From positions 1,984,001 to 2,048,000 of the forward strand of contig NZ_CP187259.1 in the NCBI RefSeq assembly GCF_049676595.1: a DNA stretch of 64,000 bases, written 5' to 3'. Under the pieces are notes generated by a model. The model saw only the letters and a list, made by a program, of their open reading frames with translations. It did no database searches and had not been told where the DNA came from. The DNA is from Methanocella_A sp049676595 (GTDB lineage Archaea > Halobacteriota > Methanocellia > Methanocellales > Methanocellaceae). Positions 1-7,148 of the stretch are shown here, one piece after another. Numbering within the stretch: position 1 is the first letter of the stretch; each line of letters starts with the position of its first letter. The position numbers were made by a program, and so were the translations under genes.

Positions 1-2
1 TC

Positions 3-227
3 ATACTCGGGTCGGGAAAAGTTCTCTCGTACTCTGTAACAAAGTACAGAGGCGAACCCATCGCTAACAGTACCGCTGAACTCATCGACGTTCAGGAGAA
101 AGATGGAAAGATATCTGGCTTGAGGATACGAACAGAAGTTCTCGATTTCGAGGTACTGCTGAATCGCAACTACGGATTCGATGCGTACAAGTCATACGGG
201 TCAGACAGTACAAAGACTTATAGATAA
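3..227 (+). CDS. C-terminal part of an unknown protein, cut by the window edge
   Basis: An open frame runs from the first bases to a TAA at 225-227 and gives about 74 residues with no start codon inside the window. The peptide is polar, with charged and aromatic residues (for example a segment reading RTEVLDFEVLLNRNYGFDAYKSYG) and no membrane segment. I do not recognise the family. It lies in the mobile element and reads toward the next gene at 262, 34 bases away, so it may belong to the same transcript. It is called coding because the frame is the only open one here and its composition looks protein-like. Confidence 0.45.
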   Translation: MLGSGKVLSYSVTKYRGEPIANSTAELIDVQEKDGKISGLRIRTEVLDFEVLLNRNYGFDAYKSYGSDSTKTYR

Positions 228-261
228 CTGTCTTATTATTAGGGTAGAAGGTTGATGGTTA

Positions 262-1467
262 ATGGATAAAGAGGCTATGGCTAAACAACTCGAACATATT
301 AAATTTGTAGAACGAGAAAGTGATAAGTTCCTATTACAGCTACACAAATTATTTAATTCAAAACAGTCTCAAATTCCACTTTTCACTGTCGCACTATCGG
401 CAGGAATAGATAAGCCACTTGCTAATGAGATACTTGAATATCTCATTGGAGAAGGGTATGTAGAACGTGGGTCAGCATCGCATCCAAGTGACGGCCCCTA
501 TATTGGCATTACACCCATTGGTTCAAAAAGAGTAAAAGAAATTTTATCTAAAGCCCTTTCCCTTAATACCTCAACTATCCAACCTAAAAATATAGCCATC
601 GCAGAAGCAATGCCCGATTTCTCAAAAATAACATTAGACGAGAAGTACAATAAAATTTTGTCAGAACGTTGGGATGAGGCAATCCGTTGTGCAAATATCG
701 AGGCATACATGGCAGCTTCTGTTATGTTAGGTAGTATCCTTGAGGGAGTCCTTTATGCGATGGCTAATAATAATCAAACAACTGCACAATTATCAAAAGG
801 TGCACCGAAAGATAGGGACATAGGGAAATGGAACCTCAATGATTTAATTAATGTTGCGACTGCTGAAGGATGGATTAAGAGGGATAGACGAGCCTTTGCT
901 GAAGTTGTACGAGATTATCGGAATCTCATTCATCCAAAAGAACAAGTTAAGAAAGAAATCGCTCTTAACAGAAATGATTTCATGGTATCTCTTCATTCGA
1001 TAAAAGCTGCTATTGAAGACGTTGAATTCGCATTAAAAGGTAACGCATTACCTGATAGGAACCGGGATAAATCGCTACTTGCTAAAAGTAATGAACCGAA
1101 TAAATCCATTAGCCCAAAGTGTGCAAAAATAATTGTTGACCTCAAGCCCAGTCCCAACGAGTCACATGGTTGTCATAATACTTATATTATAATTTATAAT
1201 GATGGGGATGTCGACGCTACAAACGTACGTTTATTAATAGAGGGCAAGCCCCCGTCAGACTATCGGGGAGAAAGAGAATGGATTAGCCCAAACGATGATG
1301 CCATTGAGATTCCTGCCCATCGAGATTTTAACTATATCGTCTTTGAGAACGATAATATCGTAGCACGGGAATTTAATGTGGATGTCTATTGGGACGATAT
1401 AACTGCCAGAGATAAGCATATTAAAAAAACGTTTGCAAGAGATTATAAATCGAAATATTTCGTATAA
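262..1467 (+). CDS. Unknown three-part protein: winged helix, HEPN-like middle, beta-rich C-terminus
   Basis: The protein has 401 residues. Residues about 20-95 look like a winged helix, with a helix-turn-helix and then a strand pattern (YLIGEGYVERG, GITPIGSKRV). Residues about 130-260 are helical and contain RDYRNLIHP near residue 225, which resembles the Arg...His motif of HEPN or DUF4145-type helical domains. Residues about 285-400 are beta-rich, and the segment YNDGDVDATNVRLLIEG resembles CARDB or Ig-like folds. It is AT-rich and sits in the integrated element. The ATG at 262 follows a weak purine stretch. A role in element-borne defence or RNA cleavage is possible, but that is inference from the HEPN-like motif. 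No family assignment is certain. Confidence 0.6.
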   Translation: MDKEAMAKQLEHIKFVERESDKFLLQLHKLFNSKQSQIPLFTVALSAGIDKPLANEILEYLIGEGYVERGSASHPSDGPYIGITPIGSKRVKEILSKALSLNTSTIQPKNIAIAEAMPDFSKITLDEKYNKILSERWDEAIRCANIEAYMAASVMLGSILEGVLYAMANNNQTTAQLSKGAPKDRDIGKWNLNDLINVATAEGWIKRDRRAFAEVVRDYRNLIHPKEQVKKEIALNRNDFMVSLHSIKAAIEDVEFALKGNALPDRNRDKSLLAKSNEPNKSISPKCAKIIVDLKPSPNESHGCHNTYIIIYNDGDVDATNVRLLIEGKPPSDYRGEREWISPNDDAIEIPAHRDFNYIVFENDNIVAREFNVDVYWDDITARDKHIKKTFARDYKSKYFV

Positions 1468-1636
1468 TCTTCGTTCCACCATTTTTTGTTGTTTAGATTC
1501 TATCTTATAGTAGTCCCGAATTTTGAAATTATCCTTATATAGTGAGTATCCGCCATATAATCGCAAAGACTATAATCTATCACAAATCAATAATGCATAT
1601 ATAAGCAAACGCTTGTTATATTTCGATTAACGGCTG

Positions 1637-2311
1637 ATGAACGATATGGATTGGTTAAGTGAAAAAGACCATGCGGAAATCGATTGTATTATCGAGAATG
1701 CTCCAATAGAATTATTAATAAACTTTTGCGAAAGACATAGTCTGTTCGATAATTTGCTACTATCAGGCAGATTCGGCATCATGGGTAACAAAGAGGTTAC
1801 TCGTAAGGACTGTAAAGATGCGATATACCAAGCGATAAAGTTGGGTCAAATTACCGATGTGTTTTCAAAGAAAATTGTTTTCGATTGGGCGATTGCCAGA
1901 AATATCCCACGTACCCCTCAAAATCAATCATCAGGGGGAACTGATAAAACTCCCGTCGTTGTGAATAATGTCAACAACTATGGGCCCTCCTATAATCAAC
2001 AATATGGCAATGGTAATATCCAGATTAATGCCATGAATATGCAATTAACCGAAAACATCAAGTTTATTCGAGAACTGATAGACCAGCTTAATCTCAATTC
2101 GTATAACAAACATAAACTAAGTACGAATATAGATTTCATCGAGAAAGAAGCATCAAAATTGACGCCAGATAAAAGCCTTTTAGAGCTGGCTCTCAAAGAA
2201 AGTAAGATTCTTGCAGAGCTGTCAGAAAATGTTAAAATCCTTACAAAAAATGGCCTAACAATCGTCGGTTACCTAAGTATCCTCGCGACTGCATGGAATA
2301 TCCATCTTTAA
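1637..2311 (+). CDS. Unknown protein with N-terminal helical domain and hydrophobic C-terminus
   Basis: The protein has 224 residues. Residues 1-95 are helical and charged. An Asn/Gln/Tyr-rich linker around residues 105-135 (VVVNNVNNYGPSYNQQYG) leads into a predicted coiled or helical segment, and the last 20 residues are hydrophobic (LTIVGYLSILATAWNIHL) and could insert in a membrane. A small N-terminal helical domain plus an Asn/Gly linker and a membrane-active tail recalls effector-associated or death-like adaptor proteins of prokaryotic defence systems, but I cannot name the family. The stop codon overlaps the end of the convergent recombinase gene by 4 bases. The AT-rich composition fits the mobile element. 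Confidence 0.55.
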   Translation: MNDMDWLSEKDHAEIDCIIENAPIELLINFCERHSLFDNLLLSGRFGIMGNKEVTRKDCKDAIYQAIKLGQITDVFSKKIVFDWAIARNIPRTPQNQSSGGTDKTPVVVNNVNNYGPSYNQQYGNGNIQINAMNMQLTENIKFIRELIDQLNLNSYNKHKLSTNIDFIEKEASKLTPDKSLLELALKESKILAELSENVKILTKNGLTIVGYLSILATAWNIHL

Positions 2312-2913
2312 ACTTCTTTTTGTTCACGTTCTTTCAGTCGTGCAGCAAGAGTATTACGGCTGACATTCATCAGTTTCGCTATTTTTCTGTCGCTGAGTCC
2401 CATCAGCTTATATTCGTCGTATCTCTTCAACGAGATGGTCTTCTTCTCGGCCCCCCACGTTCCGCCACGTTCAGCTCTTGCTCGCTCCACACCCGCCTTA
2501 ACTCGGAGACGCAGCTTTGCCTTTTCGTTCGATGAAACCCATGTTTTAATCATACCCATTAACATATCGGTATCATTGTTATAGTCAAAGACCTGCCCGG
2601 TGCTCGCCATGATAACCAGTTTCTTAGCTTCCTTGCATTTCAAGAGCAGGTCGAGACCGCTATTGATGTCCCTGTTCAGCCGGTCGTCGTCGAAACACAA
2701 GATGGCGTCATAATCATCATCGTATATGTGGGTGAGCATTTCATTGTACTGAGCCCGACTCTTGCTATCTCCAGATTTGGACTCGTCGATGTACTCTCTT
2801 GTTACTTCGCATTTATTCTGTTCAATATACCGTTTGAGTGTCACGTTTTGACTCTCGACCGTCTGCATGTCTGTACTAACACGTCTGTATACAACAACCC
2901 TCATGGTATCCAC
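2308..2913 (-). CDS. Serine site-specific recombinase (resolvase/invertase family)
   Basis: The protein has 201 residues, close to the usual size of small resolvases and invertases. The N-terminal catalytic domain begins VVVYRRVSTDMQ, which places the nucleophile at Ser13 beside Arg10/Arg11. The conserved DDRLNRD motif follows near residue 75. The C-terminus (about 160-198) is a helix-turn-helix of the Hin type, with GLSDRKIAKLMNVSRNTLAARL. Such enzymes form a phosphoserine-DNA intermediate and resolve, invert or integrate DNA at short sites. A 60-bp-spaced inverted repeat directly upstream (2923-3003) is a candidate crossover site or operator. The gene overlaps the convergent gene by 4 bases. 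It is probably the element's resolvase rather than the integrase that used the tRNA site. Confidence 0.9.
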   Translation of the reverse strand: MDTMRVVVYRRVSTDMQTVESQNVTLKRYIEQNKCEVTREYIDESKSGDSKSRAQYNEMLTHIYDDDYDAILCFDDDRLNRDINSGLDLLLKCKEAKKLVIMASTGQVFDYNNDTDMLMGMIKTWVSSNEKAKLRLRVKAGVERARAERGGTWGAEKKTISLKRYDEYKLMGLSDRKIAKLMNVSRNTLAARLKEREQKEV

Positions 2914-2922
2914 CTATTTTGG

Positions 2923-3003
2923 GCCAGTGGGGTATGTTGAGCCAGGTTTACCCGGCGAAATTCTCAACTTTCTGGGAGTCAATGGCTCAACATACCCTGT
3001 GGC
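2923..3003. repeat. Inverted repeat in front of the serine recombinase (candidate res site/operator)
   Basis: The arm at 2930-2944 (GGGTATGTTGAGCCA) is repeated exactly in inverted orientation at 2983-2997, and both arms are extended by an outer GCCA/TGGC with a mismatched pair between. The inner spacer is about 38 bases. A further AACATACC copy lies near 3066. The repeat starts 10 bases before the recombinase start codon, the usual place for resolvase binding sites and for autoregulation. Confidence 0.6.
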
Positions 3004-3124
3004 TTAATTGACAGGTGTCATATGAGCCGATTGTATTTATATATCTTACCTAACAAGGAAAGTTTAACATACCACATAACCTAATTCGGCAAATTATTTA
3101 TATGTCTGTACAAAATGGGCTGGT

Positions 3125-3496
3125 ATGCAATCAATTACAATTGAAACGCTCTCCGAACAGGAGAAGACTACAAAAACAGGACAACTCACTGATGATGAGC
3201 TGCTGAGATTAAAACGCAGTATTGGGGCTCGTCACAGCTCCAATGAGACAATTAAAAAACTTGTTATAGAAGCTCTTGCAACAAGACTGGCCGGGGCCAC
3301 TATGAAGACCCTCCTCGGTATAATCGCTCGAAAACAGAACCGATTCGAAAAAATCGAGATATACGGGGCTGTACACCAGCTTAAGCACGATGGGAAAATC
3401 ATACGCTACAAGGCTAAAAAATGCCTGCAAGAGCAGGGTTTCATCGATGTTTGGGTTTACCGGCTTTCACAAACACCTGAAGAGGGAATAGCTTGA
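3125..3496 (+). CDS. Small winged-helix-like protein of the element
   Basis: The protein has 123 residues. Its C-terminal half reads as a helix, turn, helix and strand pattern (IARKQNRFEKIEIYGAVHQLKHDGKIIRY), typical of winged-helix DNA-binding domains, and the basic residues of the wing fit DNA contact. The N-terminal half is charged and helical (LTDDELLRLKRSIGAR). The ATG follows a TATA-like stretch (ttatttatatg) around 3095-3105, which suits a short-leader archaeal mRNA. Transcription runs away from the recombinase, so the inverted repeat region lies between two divergent genes. The protein may be a copy-control or recombination regulator. That role is inferred from fold and location only. 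Confidence 0.55.
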   Translation: MQSITIETLSEQEKTTKTGQLTDDELLRLKRSIGARHSSNETIKKLVIEALATRLAGATMKTLLGIIARKQNRFEKIEIYGAVHQLKHDGKIIRYKAKKCLQEQGFIDVWVYRLSQTPEEGIA

Positions 3497-3657
3497 AAAA
3501 TATAATTTTTATTATTGCTTGTCCCTGTTGCGGTATTATGAGAGAAATTACAATTAGTATTCAAGATGATGAAAGTCCTACAATAACACCCGAAAATGCT
3601 GCCAATACGTACCTATGCTGGGACTGTACCATCCCAATGGTCTATATATCATTTTAG
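3493..3657 (+). CDS. 54-residue zinc-ribbon-like protein, TTG start overlapping the previous stop
   Basis: A TTG at 3493 overlaps the TGA of the preceding gene (TTGA), and the frame stays open to TAG at 3655-3657. The peptide has C10-P-C-C13 and C42-W-D-C45, two CxxC knuckles about 29 residues apart, as in small zinc ribbons. The overlap suggests coupled translation with the winged-helix protein upstream. It is AT-rich like its neighbours. The alternative is chance, but four spaced cysteines in a 54-codon frame are unlikely by chance. Confidence 0.5.
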   Translation: MKNIIFIIACPCCGIMREITISIQDDESPTITPENAANTYLCWDCTIPMVYISF

Positions 3658-3812
3658 CTATAATTAAGGGAATTGCACAAGCTGCCATGTTAAATCTCAA
3701 ATTCATTAATACCTTTTAATATATTATCAATTGTATTACAGTACTACTTTCAATCCGCTTACAAAAGAACTATCTATGATATAATCTGTTGGCATATAAG
3801 GTGTCATTTGGT

Positions 3813-4742
3813 ATGCTTAATCTACGTGACTTTATCTACATGGATATTGAAAAACTAAAATCTATAATTGCCCAAACTGAAAAGGGAGTTATAGACTCAA
3901 TAATAGAAACAAAAGGTCAAGTAGAGAAAGTAACTGGGGATACAAAAGGAAATCTACTATTTTTAAGCAGTAAAATTAGTGGTGAGTCCGCATCCCAAAA
4001 TAATTCAAGCAGTACCAAATATTTACATGACTACCTTTACAACAAAGTAGAAGAGTCGTTATTTAACGAAAAAATGCTCATTAGGATTCCACATGATATT
4101 AACGTTCAAAAATTAAAAGAAAGAACATTTGATGGAGAACTAAGCGATACATCCTTTGTATTATTACGAGGTAAAGTTATTATTAATGACTACAAAAAAT
4201 TAATGCTTCAGCTAAATCATACTAACGAGTTTATAAAATCATTTCAAGCTTCGTCAGAAATCCAAAAATTAAAAGAAAAAGCCGAAACAGAAGGCCATAA
4301 AGTATCAAAAAAGAAACTAAAGGAAATAACCGATAATATCGAGAAAAATGGGCGATTCCTTGAAGACTCTTTGATAAAAGGTCTAAATATTACAAATGAA
4401 TTATTTTTCAGGGATAGGACCATAATTAAAATTGTACCATATGAAGAATATCCAGAATTCCGATTTACTGGAATCTTGGACTCAAACAACTTACGCGATA
4501 ATATTGATAACATAATTTACAAGTATGGTACAGCTCCTGTTACAGAGTGGAACATATTCGCTCAAATAGCATCTATTCCACCAAAAATTGAACATGAACC
4601 TATTAGATTTACTACGGGAAATAGTGTTGAAATTGCATTTAATGACACATTTGATGTGTTGAGGTCGATATCAGCGATTTCAAGTCAATCAGCTACATAT
4701 CCAGAAATATCTATAACACCTATTGCAATATACCGTGGTTGA
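3813..4742 (+). CDS. DUF6414-like protein of unknown function
   Basis: The start chosen is the ATG at 3813, preceded by AAGGTG about 9 bases upstream; a longer form from a TTG at 3789 would add eight residues. The protein has about 309 residues. It begins LRDFIYMDIEKLKSIIAQTEKGVI, matching the N-terminal signature F-(I/L)-Y-x-D-xx-(K/R)-L-x-S-xx-(A/S)-Q that I associate with DUF6414. The middle (about residues 150-200) is a Lys/Glu-rich coiled coil, and the C-terminus is mixed alpha/beta. No catalytic motif is visible. Members of this family often sit in phage or defence regions, which fits this element, but its function is not established. Confidence 0.55.
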   Translation: MLNLRDFIYMDIEKLKSIIAQTEKGVIDSIIETKGQVEKVTGDTKGNLLFLSSKISGESASQNNSSSTKYLHDYLYNKVEESLFNEKMLIRIPHDINVQKLKERTFDGELSDTSFVLLRGKVIINDYKKLMLQLNHTNEFIKSFQASSEIQKLKEKAETEGHKVSKKKLKEITDNIEKNGRFLEDSLIKGLNITNELFFRDRTIIKIVPYEEYPEFRFTGILDSNNLRDNIDNIIYKYGTAPVTEWNIFAQIASIPPKIEHEPIRFTTGNSVEIAFNDTFDVLRSISAISSQSATYPEISITPIAIYRG

Positions 4743-4948
4743 TTAAGGTAGTTTTTCTTTTTTTAACAGGTTTTACCATGGGTCCAGTATAAAATTATTA
4801 AAATGCCTTACCTGTATAAGATTATGCCGTGACTTAAGCCTGCATGAAATCTATAACCAATTTTGACAAACTACAACTTTTGTTTCATGATGGGGTCACA
4901 AGTAGAAAAATTATAAAATGTGACTGTGACTCATGAGTTATTTGGTTT

Positions 4949-5428
4949 TTATTGTACTATCCTAACCAATTGGGATTGAAGGTGACACCACGCTATCGCA
5001 CAAGCATCGGCCGCGTCGTCGGGCTTCGGCACGCTCATCAGGCCGAACCGATGGCGAACGGCGAGCCCTACCTCTGTTTTATTTGCATTACCCCGGCCAG
5101 TAATCGCCAATTTGACCTTGTTAGGGGTATACTCGTAGACCGGGAGCCCATTATAAGCAGCTACGAGCAGGGCGACCCCTCTGGCCTGAGCGACCTGAAC
5201 GACAGTTGACACGTTACGACTGCTGAACAGTTCCTCGATGGCCATCTCGTCGGGTTCTCCGTGAACGATAATCCGCTGAAGTGAGAAATATATTGTTTGA
5301 AGACGCTCGGCGAGAGGTTTGTCCGGCGTTGTTTTGATGACGCCGACATCGAGAACAGTCCATTCCTCGACTATTGCGTATCCCATGGTCGCGAGGCCGG
5401 GGTCAATGGCAAGAATCCGTTTTGGCAT
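4949..5428 (-). CDS. ruvC: RuvC-type Holliday junction resolvase
   Basis: The protein has 159 residues, close to E. coli RuvC (173). The RNase H-like fold is evident, with the acidic residues in the expected spacing: Asp9 in LAIDPGLATMGYA, Glu66 in MAIEELF, and Asp138 and Asp141 in KPDDAADACAIA. The GRGNANK segment near residue 111 matches the conserved loop of the family. RuvC cuts four-way DNA junctions symmetrically. Archaea normally use the unrelated Hjc or Hje, so this gene most likely came with the element, where it could process recombination or replication intermediates. It stands alone, with no ruvA or ruvB nearby. The 500 bp upstream hold no clear gene. Confidence 0.9.
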   Translation of the reverse strand: MPKRILAIDPGLATMGYAIVEEWTVLDVGVIKTTPDKPLAERLQTIYFSLQRIIVHGEPDEMAIEELFSSRNVSTVVQVAQARGVALLVAAYNGLPVYEYTPNKVKLAITGRGNANKTEVGLAVRHRFGLMSVPKPDDAADACAIAWCHLQSQLVRIVQ

Positions 5429-5955
5429 ATAATACTATGCTGCTAAATGGTATATTATAACAGATGCAGGTTTGATGCAGCCTCAGCGTACAGCGAAATT
5501 ATGTTATACGTTATACTATATAGTGGCAATCGTTACCGTTGCCGATATTTTAATATTTCAAAGAGCGCAGACAGTGTGTAAGAATAAAATTTTATATACT
5601 CATAAGGCGTATATGGTTGATGGGTGTGGGGTCGGGAATGCTACTGGGTGGAGTCGGGACCGATACAACTGAGGTGGTCCTGACCTATCCACTATGTTTT
5701 GTAAGTGCTTTTGTATTTTCCACTTACCTATTTTGTGAATCTTTACTGTATATATATCTTACTAATTAACCTTATTGGCGCTAAGCGATTTAACGGCTAA
5801 ATTGTAAACCTGTCATCATTATATAAACCTTTCTGTTACTTATATACTATCAAATTAAAATCGGAATACGTAAAAGGTATTAATTGGTAGGATAGAAATA
5901 CTTATATACCCAGAAATACAAGGGCTCTCTACACAACTACCTATGTGGTGATTGA
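5429..5955. other. Gene-free gap with possible structured small RNA
   Basis: I find no convincing gene here. A TATA-like TTTATATA at 5591-5598 is followed by a GC-richer island in AT-rich DNA. This island has a 9-bp stem (GTCGGGACC at 5653-5661 with GGTCCTGAC at 5675-5683, one G-T pair) and a second hairpin (GTAAGTG at 5701-5707 with CACTTAC at 5721-5727) followed by T-rich DNA. It could be a small RNA of about 100 bases. A TATA-like ACTTATATACC near 5899-5909 probably serves the gene at 5956. Confidence 0.3.
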
Positions 5956-6150
5956 ATGAAATCGTATGCAAACCTAACGATTGAGGCTCCTGCTCGTGAG
6001 CGGTTCGTCGAATTCGAACAAAGGTACAATTTCGGAACACACACCGAGGCGCTTGAATATCTACTCAACCTTTCGGAGTCCGGTGGATTCCACAGCGGTC
6101 GTGAGATTGCTCGTAAACTCGGCATGCCTCTGAACAGGGGTGACCAGTGA
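5956..6150 (+). CDS. Small ribbon-helix-helix-like protein
   Basis: The protein has 64 residues. A first strand-like stretch (YANLTIEAPARERFVEFE) is followed by two helices (THTEALEYLLNLSES), the pattern of ribbon-helix-helix regulators and of VapB-like antitoxins. The ATG at 5956 has GGTGATT just upstream and a TATA-like box about 50 bases before. Its TGA overlaps the next ATG (TGATG), so translation of the two is probably coupled. It may be the regulator of the following operon (6150 to 9208), inferred from position. No toxin gene is recognisable beside it, so a toxin-antitoxin role is not supported. Confidence 0.6.
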   Translation: MKSYANLTIEAPARERFVEFEQRYNFGTHTEALEYLLNLSESGGFHSGREIARKLGMPLNRGDQ

Positions 6151-6881
6151 TGTACTACCCTATCAGACGGTACTTCGAGGGGTGGAAAACAATCGAAAAC
6201 ATCCGAGATTGCGAGGGCATCATGTACATCCAGATAGAGCCAGGTCTGACGAATAGCCACCATGAGCCGCGGACTATGGGCTGGCTCGGCACAACCTCCG
6301 GCATCGCAGAGGTGGCATGCGGCGAGTACGAAACCATGGAGGAGGCACGCGCGGCATGTGAGAAACTCGGATACACCGAACATCTGGAGGACAACGACGA
6401 TTATGCCTATGTCCTCCTCGGTTTCGAATTCATGGATGCGGGCATCGTCGAGGCATACACAACGAGGGATGCAATAAAAACCCCCTGTGACGTCGCCGAT
6501 TTCATGTGTGACGCCCATAATGAGATAACCCCGGAGACGACCGACGATGAGATTCAGCAAATGGCGGACGACGCCAAGGAGTATGCGGATGCAGTCGAGG
6601 TATATGTTTACGGAGATATTGTCGAGTATCTGACAGAAATCAGAGATGAAAAGGTCGAGGGGGTTGAGAAAATAGTCGACTGGAGCGAACGGCTCGGGTG
6701 CGCCACATGTAATAAGCGTAATCCCGCCTGTATCGAGTTATTCATTAACCTTGCGAATAACAAGAACCAAGAGACTAGCCCAGTTAAACAGCACGTCTGG
6801 GAGTGCCAGTATAACGAAGCTATGAAGAAACATAGTGCAGAAAAGGCAGCGAATACGGAGCGCGGCGAACAGAACGAGTAA
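6150..6881 (+). CDS. Acidic unknown protein in the replication operon
   Basis: The protein has 243 residues from the ATG at 6150, which overlaps the previous stop codon; an in-frame GTG at 6147 is an alternative. AGGGGTGA at 6137-6144 is a plausible ribosome site. It is strongly acidic. Residues about 40-110 are an alpha/beta stretch (WLGTTSGIAEVACGEYETMEEARAACEKLGY), and a late CATCNKRNPAC motif near residue 188 could bind metal. I do not recognise the family. Position between a small regulator and the zinc-ribbon/helicase pair suggests an accessory function in element replication or maintenance. Confidence 0.6.
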   Translation: MYYPIRRYFEGWKTIENIRDCEGIMYIQIEPGLTNSHHEPRTMGWLGTTSGIAEVACGEYETMEEARAACEKLGYTEHLEDNDDYAYVLLGFEFMDAGIVEAYTTRDAIKTPCDVADFMCDAHNEITPETTDDEIQQMADDAKEYADAVEVYVYGDIVEYLTEIRDEKVEGVEKIVDWSERLGCATCNKRNPACIELFINLANNKNQETSPVKQHVWECQYNEAMKKHSAEKAANTERGEQNE

Positions 6882-6950
6882 AGGAAAGGGCCGGACGTTG
6901 CTGTTGTGGTGATAAGCAATGGCCGGCAGCGTTACCCGAGGTGGGTTAAC

Positions 6951-7148
6951 ATGACTATCAATGAGTTTACGGATTATAAACCTATTGCTGGGCTTGAGGA
7001 GTGCTGCTCTAATTGCGGGCACAGTCACCCAGTTCTCGAATCGAACGATAAAATTTATTGCGACCTGTGCAGGAACGATGATGGCAATTACGCTGTTCTG
7101 CTGGTCGAAATCACCGACTGTCCGATGTTCGCGGAGGGTACTGTATGA
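6951..7148 (+). CDS. 65-residue zinc-ribbon protein
   Basis: The ATG at 6951 is preceded by GAGGTG at 6938-6943, a good ribosome site with 7-base spacing, so it is preferred over a GTG start at 6906. The protein carries C19-S-N-C22 and C37-D-L-C40, two zinc knuckles 14 residues apart, as in small zinc ribbons. Its TGA overlaps the helicase ATG (ATGA), so the two are translationally coupled. It may be a helicase accessory or single-strand DNA-binding factor. That is inferred from the coupling. Confidence 0.65.
   Translation: MTINEFTDYKPIAGLEECCSNCGHSHPVLESNDKIYCDLCRNDDGNYAVLLVEITDCPMFAEGTV

Noticed and set aside
5472..5672. 66-codon plus-strand frame in the gap after ruvC
   Set aside because: No ribosome site, no motif, and it runs into the hairpin region; structured RNA is more plausible.
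5956..6881. Toxin-antitoxin pair
   Set aside because: The first gene looks like a small RHH protein, but the second is a long acidic protein without any toxin motif.
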